Shown here: in pieces, positions 11,116-21,388 of the stretch
How positions within the stretch are numbered: the stretch's first letter is position 1
How the letters are laid out: the number at the start of each line of letters is the position of its first letter
Assembly (NCBI RefSeq): GCF_018812025.1
Contig: NC_063049.1
Span: 6,547,513-6,611,512 of the forward strand
Length of the DNA stretch: 64,000 bases
Source: Megalobrama amblycephala
Taxonomy: Eukaryota; Chordata; Actinopteri; Cypriniformes; Xenocyprididae
Reading direction: 5' to 3'
Notes under the pieces: model-generated
What the model saw: the letters and a program-made list of their open reading frames with translations, nothing else
Told to the model about the DNA's origin: nothing
Database searches by the model: none
Made by a program: the position numbers and the translations under genes

Positions 11116-12611
11116 TACGGAGCCCCGCACGTCACCTATAGGAGAAAAAAAAAACAATCCGTGCCGACGGTTTTACAATCCGTCCCCTCAGTTTATAAAC
11201 TGTACCCACGAATTCTTAAACTGTTCCCTCGGTTTAACAAATCGTGCCCACGGATTAATAAACCGTACCCACGAATTTTCAATCCGTGCGCTCAGATTCG
11301 CAAACCGTACCCTCGGTTTTTCATAATTCATAATCCGTGCGCACGCTTTCACAATCCGTTCCCACGGTTTTGTAAAAACTGCCGGATTTGTTGCCCCGCC
11401 TCCAATCTTTGCCGGCAGATTCAACCTGGCCACCTATTTAGGTGCGGGATGCATGCTATCCTAAATAAGTAAACTTTATTTTATAAAATGGAGAATTTCC
11501 TGAACTTCCATTCGGAATTCATTTGAGAATTTCCATTATTTTTATCTTTTAAAGTCTATTTTGGGTAAAAAGCTTAGTATAATAAAATCACCAAAACAGG
11601 TCTTCATGTTAAGACTGAATAGCCTAGTAGCTACAAACATTTCTAAAACTGCAAAAAGTTTTTTTTTTAAATAAAGCATTCATTAATTATTTTATGATAA
11701 ACATTCTGTCTTAAGTGCACTCATTTATAGTCATAGATAATAAAAATAATGGATGAATAAAAATAATTGATAAAAAAATACATTTAAATAATAAATACAA
11801 TAAATAATAATAATAGTTGTTGTTGTTGTTATTATTATTAGCCTATTGTTACATTTAGGCTACATGCATTTAGAAGAAAAGAGGAGCAAAGAAATTAAAA
11901 GTCAGTCACAATGCCAGGTTTATTGGGCAATAATAATAAAGTGCTAAGATTATAACAATAAACACAAGATTTTGACGCACATTCTTATTATTCCGCTACC
12001 CGTTGATAGAGAGTCACTGCAGTTAATATAATTTGATGAAAAATACACAATAAAACAGTAAGATTCATTAACACGTACCTGGCCCATGTGAAAAAATACT
12101 ATAGTAATTTATAGTAAATATTATAGTGTTTTTGAACCATATATAGTAGGCCCTACCTGAATTAATTTATTGTGGTAATTCATTCTATAGTTGTTGTGAT
12201 AATATAACAACTAGCCTATAGGCTAGTAATATAAACAAATTACTTTACCCAATATTGCACTAAGTTTTCTACAATATACACTACACTTTACTGTAGTAAA
12301 GTATATGTTCTTCTAAAATGAATCCGTGAGTACAGTTTTTGCAAAACCGTGGGAACGGATTGCGAAAGCGTGCGCACGGATTATGAATTTGTGGGAACGG
12401 ATTTAAAAACCGAGGGTACGGTTTGCGAAATCTGAGCGCACGGATTGAAAATTCGTGGGTACGGTTTATTAATCCGTGGGCACGATTTGTTAAACCGAGG
12501 GAACAGTTTAAGAATCCGTGAGCACGGTTTATAAACTGAGGGGACGGATTGTAAAACCGTCGGCACGGATTGTTTTTTTTTTCTCCTATAGGTGACGTGC
12601 GGGGCTCCGTA
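11116..12611. mobile_element. Foldback element whose arms are arrays of 21-bp units
   Basis: The ends are TACGGAGCCCCGCACGTCAC and its complement, continuing through CTATAGGAG and a T/A run. Behind each end lies an array (about 11155-11375 and, inverted, 12330-12570) of roughly ten 21-bp units. Each unit has the form AAWCCGT, a C-rich core, then ACGGWTT or a variant, so each is close to a dyad. The 21-bp period gives the 7-residue peptide periodicity seen in the frames here, which are not real genes. The 950-bp centre is AT-rich with no ORF. No convincing target duplication is visible: the flanks are TTCA and CACC. Confidence 0.8.
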
Positions 12612-13642
12612 CACCTTAAAGAAAGCAAAGAAAAAAACAATAATTTTAAAATTATAAATTATCCTAAATCGATTTGCAAACGCTAAGAACAGTTTATAAA
12701 TCAGTGCAGTCCAAATCGTTAACAAAATACATTGACATGCAATTAAGTTACATTAACGTTACCTGTTTATGGTCTACTGTATCCATAACCTGGAGAGCAG
12801 ATTGTAGTTGTTTGAAAAAACATATTGTCAGAGAGCTTCTTTTTCTTCTTCTTCTGTTTGACGGATCGCAACCAAATTCACGCGCTACCGCCACCAGGAG
12901 CGTGAACAATATTACATGACATTAAACAAACCAATCAAAATCTTCTATTAGTTTGTACCGCCCACTTGCGGCTTAATGTCCCACCCACTTGCAGCTGCTC
13001 CACCCACTTGCATCTGGCTCCGACCTCCGTTTATACCTATCTCCACTGGGTACCGAACTCGAGACTACCTGAAGGAGGTGGTCTGAGTTCGGTTGCACTT
13101 GAACTGTGCTGTGGTTCACATGAATATGAAAGCAACACAGACTCAGGTGCGCACTTTTTCAGGAAGTAACCTGCATGTGCGTTTTAGCCGATTATAATAT
13201 ATTTACTTAATTAAAACACATGTAAGAGATGATAGTGTTGATGATTTACCTTGGATTCAAGCAAGAGTCAGCCTGCAGTGTATTCTCGCTTTGCGCGTGC
13301 AATCAGAGCGGCAAATGAATGGTAATCAGTGGTCTCCTCAAAATAGTCTGTTTGCAACCAGTGGAAAACCATCTACATGCGATGCACATATACAGTAAAC
13401 TCAAGTGTCGTTTACTCTGCTGCACACAATAGCACCAAATGAATATATTAAAAAAAAACACAATTTATTGACATGCGTTCTGTTTTTTGTCATGCTCCGT
13501 GCACATCTGTGATGACGTAAGATGAACACACCAGGGTTCGATAGAATCAATTTGAGTGTGATACCAAACTGCGGGGGGCACCAGGAACAATCGTGCCTAG
13601 GCTTGGACCGCGGCAAACAAGCCCAGTGTGAAAGCCCCCTTA

Positions 13643-15580
13643 GATCTTCTTAAGAGAATAACTTTTTAGTATATTAGCTACAAAATTACTGAGGGAAAAT
13701 AGTGCACTAACCCTCTGGGGTCTGAGGATTTTTGGGGCCCTGGAGAAGTTTTGACATGTCCTGACATTTGTGCTTTTTTCAGTTGCTTATGAACATATTA
13801 ATGGCAAAAGTGTCATTACACTGTATTCAGCATGAACTAGGCAACCATAATATGTGAGCAACATGTATGCGCGTGTTTGTATTTTTGAGAGAGTAACCTT
13901 TATGCGTGGTTATTAAACAAAATTAAAAAACTTAAGTCACTGAAATCCGGCCACAAAACAAATACAAAATATGTGTTTACAAGACTTTTGGGTATTGGAG
14001 GTTGTAGACTAGAATTGTTGCTTCAAAATGATGTAAATATTATCCTGCCTACTCGTTCATATAAAACAATGTATTGATTTACATTTTGTAAGACACTTTT
14101 TGTCAAGAAAGACAGTTTGCGGGAGGCATGATTCCTCATGAATAATGCTGCGATTCACACCTGAGAAGACAAAGACCTGCATAATGACCCGCATAATGAG
14201 CCCTTTCAAAGTATTTTTTTTATAGTTAATATAATAGTTTATAATGGTTTTATAGTTTAATATAGTTAACAGTATAAATGAGACAAATTTGAATAAATGA
14301 GGGCACATTTTGATAGAGTTTTACCTGGAAATAAATCCTGTTCAAAGATATAAGTGAACATCACTTACCTGGCATTCCAAGGTGTTTGGTGTTTCTGCAC
14401 TGGAGAAAAATTTTTTGGAGAAAAAAAACATATTTTTTACCATATCAATATGAGCGCGAGTCCAATGATGAAACATTAGAAGAAATAGTTATTCAACCAA
14501 AACTTCCATCACAAGAACGACTTGAGTTTTGATACACTACTCAGTTTGAGGTACATTGTGATATGTAATTCCTCACTATCATCATTAACAAGTGTATGTC
14601 CATTAGCAAACTGATGTGTATATTTCTAATTTATTGTGGTGCACATGTGGTAACTTGATCATTAACTGTATCAATAACAGTGAATATGTTAGCCCAGCAC
14701 TAACGTGAATGACTGTTTGCTGTTAAATATTACTGTTTGTTTACCTGCTTGGTAAAAACTACACTGTTCTCAATTTTCTGCAGTGGTGTTTTAAAATGAT
14801 GATGCAAAGTTCCCACAATTGTATTATTATTATACATTTTTATGTATCGGCACCAGAGTTTGTACCAGGAGTCACTATCGCTTGTCGCAGTTTCTACTGT
14901 AAACTACACTATTTTTTTTTTTTTAAATAAAACATTTGATGATACATATTATATTACCAGCAAGCAGATGTGACCAGTATAGGATTATTCATGAACGAAG
15001 CCCACCAAATTAACACAACTTCACATTCCAACGATCACAGAGACCCTCCTTTTGATCCATAACCTGTAAGAGTAGATTGCCAAGCAACAACTTTTTGACT
15101 GTAAGGTGTAAATTCACAATCTTTATCAGAAAACTCAGACTTGCAGAGACATCTCAAGGCATGAATCATAGCAGGCCCCACGAAAAGGATCATTTTACCT
15201 TTATTCTACACCTCTGTATCCAATGTCATATGAACGGCTCATTTGACTTCCTGCTTCTATGAAGCCGCTCCCTCCAAAATACGCAATGTACTTAGATTGG
15301 TTACCGCTAGGGCCATGCCCCTTACCATTTTAGTTGTTACCGGTTACGTGGGCTTCGGTGAAAATGTAAATAATGGTGTCTATATTGCTGTATCAAATTG
15401 AGTCGAATCAGACCCAGATGAAGAGTGTCAAGCAGAACCTCTGCAATCACAGCTTTTAAAGGACGTTTATGAATGGTATTTCATTTAGTATTTGTGTCAA
15501 AGTGTTTAGATACACATGGATTTTTGATTTCTTTTGTTATTATTTTCTTTATTTTTATTTGACAGTAGTAATTTCTTACC
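13643..15580. repeat. Repeat-derived intergenic stretch without genes
   Basis: From about 13712 it begins with CCCTCTGGGGTCTGAGG, a terminus type seen in TTAA-target elements and related to the end at 1164. The far end of that element was not found. From 14340 to 15580 there is only AT-rich single-copy-looking DNA with short frames and no recognisable motif. Confidence 0.4.
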
Positions 15581-15589
15581 TGAACACAG

Positions 15590-16535
15590 CTCGTACAAAA
15601 TGCAGCAGCTAGAGTTCTTGCTAGAACTAGGAAGTATGACCATATTAGCCCAGTTCTGTCAACACTGCATTGGCTTCCTGTTAAATATCGTATAGATTTT
15701 AAAATCTCGCTAATTACTTACAAAGCACTAAATGGTTTAGCTCCCCAGTACCTGAGCGAGCTCTTAAAGCATTATAGTCCTTCACGTCTATTGCAATCTC
15801 AGAATTCAGGCCAACTGATAATACCTAGAATATCAAAATCAACCCCAGGCTTTAGATCCTTCTCCTATTTGGCACCTAAACTCTGGAACAATCTTCCTAG
15901 CATTGTTTGGGAAGCAGACACACTCTGTCAGTTTAAATCTAGACTAAAAACGCATCTCTTTAACCTGGCATACACATAACACATTATCAATTTATATTTT
16001 CAAATACGTTAAAGGATTGTTAGGCTGCATAAATTAGAAGCGGGAACACTTCCTATAACACCAGTTACATCAGAAGAAGTATGGCATCTACGCTAATATT
16101 AGTCTTTCTCTTTATCCCGAGGTTTACTGTAGTCAACCGGATCCAGGCCGTATCCAGGTTAGATCGAGTACCTGTGCGCTGACACAACCACAATGCACCC
16201 CTGAAATATCAGCAGAGATTGAGTCAACTAGATCATCCACTGTGAAAGCCTCCATCGACATGACAACCAATGGCACAGCTCCTCAACAGCTCCATCCATA
16301 CCGGTGTGATGTAAATAAATGGATGTAAATAAATACTTTAAATATTGCAATCCCATCTGACTTATGATAGCTACCTGAATCATAACAAAGAACTGTTCGC
16401 CAGAGGAGAACTGGCCCCCCGACTAAGCCTGGTTTCTCCCAAGGTTTTTTTTTCCATTTTAACACCTGTTTGCTAACTGATGTCACCTGATGGAGTTTGG
16501 GTTCCTTTCCGCTGTCGCTTTTGGCGTATTTTCTG
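15590..16535 (+). pseudogene. L2-like LINE, 3' end (RT C-terminus and 3' UTR)
   Basis: The element is 5'-truncated. Bases 15590-15979 encode the C-terminal tail of L2-type reverse transcriptase, with KALNGLAPQYL, PRISKSTPGF, LAPKLWNNLP and FKSRLKTHLF ending at a TAA. The 3' UTR that follows contains GGAGAACTGGCCCCCCGAC and the TTTCTCCCAAGG motif typical of fish L2 3' UTRs. The element runs into another repeat before the Gypsy insertion at 16598. Confidence 0.85.
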
Positions 16536-16597
16536 ATACTGCCTCAGAAAATGAACTGCAACTTAGTGAATACTAATGACACAAAAATGAGACATAT

Positions 16598-17623
16598 TGT
16601 AACGGCCACCTAAATTATGTTAAATACTGTTCAAGACAGTAATGTTGATGTGCCTTTAAGATAACTTCTTCTATGGCGTACGTTGTAGTGTGCACGCTGT
16701 TCTCATGTGAGCGCGCACGTATAGAGTTGATAGAGAATGCTCGTGTGATGAGAGAGATGACTGCTCTACTGCTGACTGATGTTGTAGTGTAATAATTTTA
16801 CTCTTCCACTTTGATTCGTAGTGTTTATCAGAGTGCTTTCTTTTTCCTGTTTATCCTTGCTCTTTTGCATGTATGTGAAGAGTGTGCTTATTGAGCGAAC
16901 CATCTATAAAGACTTGTGGGTGTTAAGTAAGAACGATGGAAGACCAGGGCGGGATGCAGTTAACAGTCTTTAATGAGAAAAGTAAATTGTCCTCACTGAG
17001 TAATTAGAACACAAATCACAGGCATTAAACAGAGCCAGAACGGAAACAGCCAGACGACTGGATCAAAGAAAATCTGCATAAACTTCCACGAGGACAGAGG
17101 CAGGGACCCCGAGATGCATTCAGCCAGTCAGTGATAGTGAAGACAGCAGTCAGGGTGAACAGCCAAGGATGAGTGCAGAACAGGTACTCTGCAAACAGGC
17201 ACAGCTGGATAATACACAGTCCAATTGCAGTATAACTCACAGCAGAAATAATGACTTCACTTTCCACAGATAAGACAGGACAGGACAGGACAGGAGAACA
17301 GACGTTTCTCACGAGAGGTCATTGAATAATCCGACAACAAGACAGGGCTAGGAAGAGGGAATAAGAAGCAGAGACAATCAAGAGGAAAAAGGGGACAGGT
17401 GAGGAGAAGGGAACGAAAGGGGAACCAGCTGAAAGATATAATGAGCGGAGAAGTGGAAGTGTGTGCGTGAGTGTGTGACCACAAGAGGGAGACAGAGAAA
17501 GAGGAGAAGAAGCCAGGATCATGACAGTGGGACTACCAGTTCATTTGCCTCGGGTTTTTCTTCTCGCCTCCTGTTTTCTATTTTTCATCTGGGCAGACTT
17601 CAAACCATCTGGTAGACGTTACA
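16598..17623 (+). repeat. 5' LTR of the Gypsy element (interrupted)
   Basis: About 415 bp of LTR sequence is split by a 606-bp insertion plus its duplication at 16921-17531. It matches 24841-25271 closely, with only scattered differences by eye plus a small indel near 16795. A TCTATAAAG TATA box lies near 16904. Confidence 0.9.
16921..17526. mobile_element. Solo LTR inserted in the Gypsy 5' LTR
   Basis: It starts TGTTAAGTAAG, ends ATCATGACA, and is flanked by GTGGG at 16916-16920 and 17527-17531. The intact 3' LTR at 25180 reads through the same point with one copy of the target, which proves the boundaries. TG...CA ends and a 5-bp duplication indicate a solo LTR. The open frames inside are low-complexity and show no motif. 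Confidence 0.85.
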
Positions 17624-17626
17624 AAT

Positions 17627-17644
17627 TGGCACCCGAACAACTGG
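17627..17644 (+). promoter_or_regulatory. Primer-binding site
   Basis: TGGCACCCGAACAACTGG begins three bases after the 5' LTR. It starts like the complement of a tRNA 3' end (TGG...) and resembles Lys-type primer sites in its first dozen bases. The exact tRNA is not determined. Confidence 0.6.
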
Positions 17645-18908
17645 ATCCATACCGGTCATCTTTTGCTTTCGACATGGCTGTTTGAATTTGTTTATCTTTT
17701 TGGAAGAGGATTTCGTTGCTGGAGTTTTTCATCGCACTGCTGCAATCTGGCCTGGCTGACTATCTTGCTAGCTATGGGGTCCATGCGGTCGGTGCGCGAC
17801 TGATTTTCAGGTACTGTTTAAGTGTGGGTTTTTTTTGACTGATGCACTGTGCACCTGATGTGAGCTTCAGTGGAAGGTAAATCTGGATCAGAGGTTGACT
17901 TCATCACTAGACCCCACACACTCCACACAGAACACAAGTCTGTGCTGATGAGTGAAAGGATTTAATACAATCCACTGGAATCACCTGACTGTAAGGTATT
18001 TATAAATGTTTATCCACTTTGAAACAAATAAATTACTCTTCTTAAAAATAGTGCTTTAGCATACCTGCATGTTTGTGCTTTTGAACACAGACCAACTTCA
18101 TCAATAAATCATATACTGAGCATTTACTAATGGTTTGTTCAACATTTGTTCATGATTAACAATTGTTTATTGAGATAATGATACTAAAACAATTTTGTCA
18201 TAAATACTTCAGTTATTATAAGTGATAAATAATGTCTTGACTAATAACTTATAAACCATCTAATAATGATCTGTTTGATTTATTTAAGATAACTTACAAC
18301 ACATTTGTAAATTGTTAGCATAACACTTGTTAATCATTTATGAACGTATATTGTAATGTTTTGTAAATGATTCGTTCATCATTAACTAATAACTTATAAG
18401 TGTCTCATAACTGAACTAATAAAACATTCATAAAATGTTAACATATCATTTATTAATCATTTATGAATGTATAGCCATGTTTTATAAATGATTTGTTCAT
18501 AATTAACAAATAATTTATAAATGACTTATAACTGAATTTATAAAACATTCATAAAATATTAGTATATCACTTATCAATCATTTATAAATGTTTATTCATG
18601 TTTTGTAAATGATTTGTTAATCATTAACTAATAATTCATAAATTACTTATAACTGAACGTTATTATAAAGTGTTACATTGCTGGGTTATACTGTTGGAAA
18701 ACATATCACAGGGTGCTGTTAACAGGGAAATTGAATGTGCATGTTAATTATCTGCGAACTTTTAAAAGAATTACTGATCTTTCTTCCCTGTGGGTGTGCA
18801 AAAACATTTTTCTAAGTTCTGCTTTTGCTTCCATTATTTGTGGAAATTTACTGTTTTTCAAATTATTGTTTGCACATTGTTTAATTGTGACTGTGTTTTT
18901 GTACATAA
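17645..18908. repeat. Gypsy leader region containing a tandem repeat of about 120 bp (18120-18665)
   Basis: Between the primer site and gag there is no gene. From about 18120 to 18665 an AT-rich unit recurs about four times. Each copy carries AATCATTTATRAAYGT, a TGTTTTRTAAATGATT and ATAACTGAA, with a period near 120 bp. It ends at ATTATAAAGTGTTACATTG, a terminus seen in some fish DNA transposons, so the array may be a transposon that landed in the leader. Confidence 0.65.
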
Positions 18909-21388
18909 TGGCTACTCACCCTGACTTTCAGTTTGACCTAACTGACTGGCCCTCAGTCGCAGACTCTCTTCCACAACAGGTGGAATCACAGAATAATGGA
19001 GATTTACAGACTCAAGTTCAGCTGTTACATGCAGAGGTTGCAGTGCTGCAGCCAGAGGCGGAGCCAGGATTTTTTCAAAGGGGTGGCCAGGCAGGGGCCG
19101 GCAACCAGTCTGGGGTTGCACAGAAATCTTCATCATTTCAACATAAAAATGAGTCTGACTATAATGTACTGAACTGTGCCTACAACACAACTGAGTACAG
19201 TTCATTTGCACTTAATTAATTGAGAATTTTTCTTTTCTTTTTTTTGCGTTCCTCACTTGCAGGCATATTAATAAAGTGGCTCAAGCTATAGCTAAATTTC
19301 AACTTGTTCAGTCAGCTTGTTCTGGTTCTCAAAACCCCTAATAACTTGTTCTCCATTGTTGCATATCCATGGATGAGACATGCAGATAACTACATACTGT
19401 ACTTCAAAGATTATTCTGTTTCAAAAATTAACCAAAAAGTAAACACAAAATTTCAAACTTTCCATATTGTCAAAATAAATAATTGCAACAGTTCTATCAT
19501 ACCTAAATTAAACTCAGTACAAAGACAAAAAATGTGTTCTCTTTTGAATTCCTATTTGCTGATGCAGAAGTCAACAGCACATAAATGCCAGAATGTAAAA
19601 TTAATTATTTTATGCATTTAAAAGTGATAACTTTTGTTTGTACTTTATAAATGATTACAAAATTAGCATCTTCTAAAACAAATGCACAGTTCTCACATTT
19701 ATTTATGCATTAAAAACTTACATATCAGTTTGTGCCTTATATTGTGATCTGGTTTAGCAGAATATTTTAGTCCAGAGACATGTGACGCATATATCTCAAA
19801 TAGGCCTACATACATGCATACACAGTTCTAAAGCAGCTTTAATCGCCTTTTTGGTTATTTCATGACTTAGCTAATAGACGACAGAATTACATTGCATGCT
19901 CGTAGTTTCTTTTGCGCTTTATTTATTGTGAGTAGCCTAATATACCTACAGCGCGTCGTATTTGCGAGTGATTGAAAAGTGCGCGTCTTGCAACCCACCA
20001 TTTGAGAAACATTAACGTAAGCTATATACAATGTGCACCGTTCACTTGTTCTGCTGAAGCTCATTCGGCACCTGTATAATTTCCGCGCGCCTTTGACTTG
20101 CGCCTGGCGCTGAGGCGAAGCTGAAGTGCGCGTCTGAATAGTCTCCTGTTTTTTTTGTTTTTTGTTTTTTGTGGTCTTAAAGAGACGGTTCTGTGTTTAA
20201 ATAAACGCAATTCTTGTCAACAAAAAAAGGATACAGAAACAGCGGTTGTGAGCGGGGTGGCCAAAGGGGTGGCCAAGCTTAGGCCAAGGGTGGCCACGGC
20301 CACCCCTGGCCACCCCCTGGCTGCAGCAGTGCCTTCGTGACTCAATTAACCTACAAAAAGACATGCTGGACCGCTTGGCGGATCAACAGAGTACCATAAC
20401 ACAACCAGCTCCGTTGGCCAGCTCGACGCCTAACAGCTTGGCGCAGGCTCCGTCAAAGGCTTCAAGGTCAGTGCCAGTCAATGCAACATATAGTACTGCA
20501 CCCATATTTGCTCAGCCACTCACTGTGGATATGAATATCACAGCAAAAGCGCTTACCAATCACTTCTGTCAATCACCAATCACTTCTGTGCTTCACCAAT
20601 CACAGCTCGAGTCACCCGTGTTCTCTGCAGATGGTTCCCTGAATCCTGAAGAATGGCTTCAGTCACTTAATGTATACAGAACCTCCTTGGATCTCACGGA
20701 TGCACAAATTCTCCTCAAGCTCCCACGTTTCCTGTCAAAAGAGCCAAGAAAATGGTTTACTATCCTTAGCACATATGTGACCACTTGGGCTCAGTTCTGT
20801 GAGATTTTTAGGACCATCTTTCTGCCTTCAGACAATCAAGAACGTATCCTGAGGGGAATTTTGGACCATGTGCAAATGCCTGATGAGCCGCTGCCAACTT
20901 TTGTCGCTCACATGTTGGATGAGTTTCGTAAGCTAAAAACCCCTCCGCCCCAACAAGAGCAAATAGATTTGATACGGAAGCATGTGCTGGAGAAATACAG
21001 AGTCGCTCTTTATGGCACACCCATACCGTCAGTCATGGACCTCCTTTTGTGGGCTCACAAGCTTCATGCAGTCCTTGGTCCAAGTATTAGGTGTCCGACT
21101 CAGGCTAGCAGTATTCCCATGAGGGATGTTCACTGTTTTAAATGCTCCTTGCCTGGATTCACTACTCGTACATGCCCAAACTGTAGTCCAGGAATAAAGC
21201 CGCGTTCGCCTCCAACAGAGCCCCCAAGAGTGACTGGTGACACTGTCAATAGACCGCCAGACACAGGATGGATGGATGGCTCTAAGCAGGCCATTGGGGA
21301 AGGAAATGTCACCTCAGACTTTGCCCAGAAGGGAAACTTCAGGGGAGGGAGGACGTTCAAATGGGGCAATACTCCCTCCAGAAGATAA
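18909..21388 (+). pseudogene. Gypsy gag, split by a hAT-like insertion
   Basis: Gag starts at ATG 18909 (MATHPDFQFDLTDW) and runs to 19051. It is interrupted by a 1269-bp element and resumes at 20327 in the same frame, to 21388. The capsid part holds the Gypsy-type retroviral gag core (NPEEWLQSLNVY, RKWFTILSTYVTTW, FCEIFRTIFLP). A zinc knuckle reads CFKCSLPGFTTRTC; the expected His is Phe. It ends in a basic RGGRTFKWG tail. The protein would bind element RNA and form particles; here it is disrupted. Confidence 0.88.
19052..20320. mobile_element. hAT-like non-autonomous element in gag, 6-bp duplication CTGCAG
   Basis: The ends are CCAGAGGCGGAGCCAGG and the complement of GGCCACCCCCTGG, flanked by CTGCAG at 19046-19051 and 20321-20326. 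Deleting the element and one CTGCAG rejoins gag in frame, giving VLQQCLRD across the junction. The terminal AGGGGTGGCC repeats are typical of hAT relatives. No transposase is seen in the AT-rich interior. Confidence 0.82.

Larger units (their letters stand above)
7866..13639. mobile_element. 5.8-kb DNA transposon with Harbinger-like ends, carrying a Ulp1-type gene
   Basis: The ends are inverted repeats: GGGGGCTTTCAAACTGG at 7866 and the complement of CCAGTGTGAAAGCCCCC ending at 13639. They are flanked by a TTA duplication (7863-7865, 13640-13642). Subterminal regions also mirror each other: CAAGTGGGAGGAGCTTA and GTGGGTGGAGCTTA near 8000-8050, against CCACCCACTTGCAG repeats near 12960-13010. 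A TTA target and such ends fit PIF/Harbinger. However, no Harbinger nuclease or Myb-like frame was found inside. Instead the minus strand carries a multi-exon gene with a Ulp1 protease signature (8665-10500), and a foldback repeat sits at 11116-12611. It could be a non-autonomous carrier or a different superfamily. Confidence 0.75.

Noticed and set aside
10875..11141. Two overlapping frames rich in Thr-His, Ser-Leu or Cys-Val
   Set aside because: They are translations of the (GA)n-(GT)n microsatellite on both strands.
11161..11472. 103-codon frame with a 7-residue periodic Pro-Arg pattern (and its mirror at 12281-12725)
   Set aside because: The periodicity follows from the 21-bp DNA units of a foldback element; the same pattern appears in several frames on both strands.
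17025..17522. Minus-strand frames of 67-95 codons
   Set aside because: They lie inside a solo LTR with low-complexity Ser/Leu/Pro translation and no motif.
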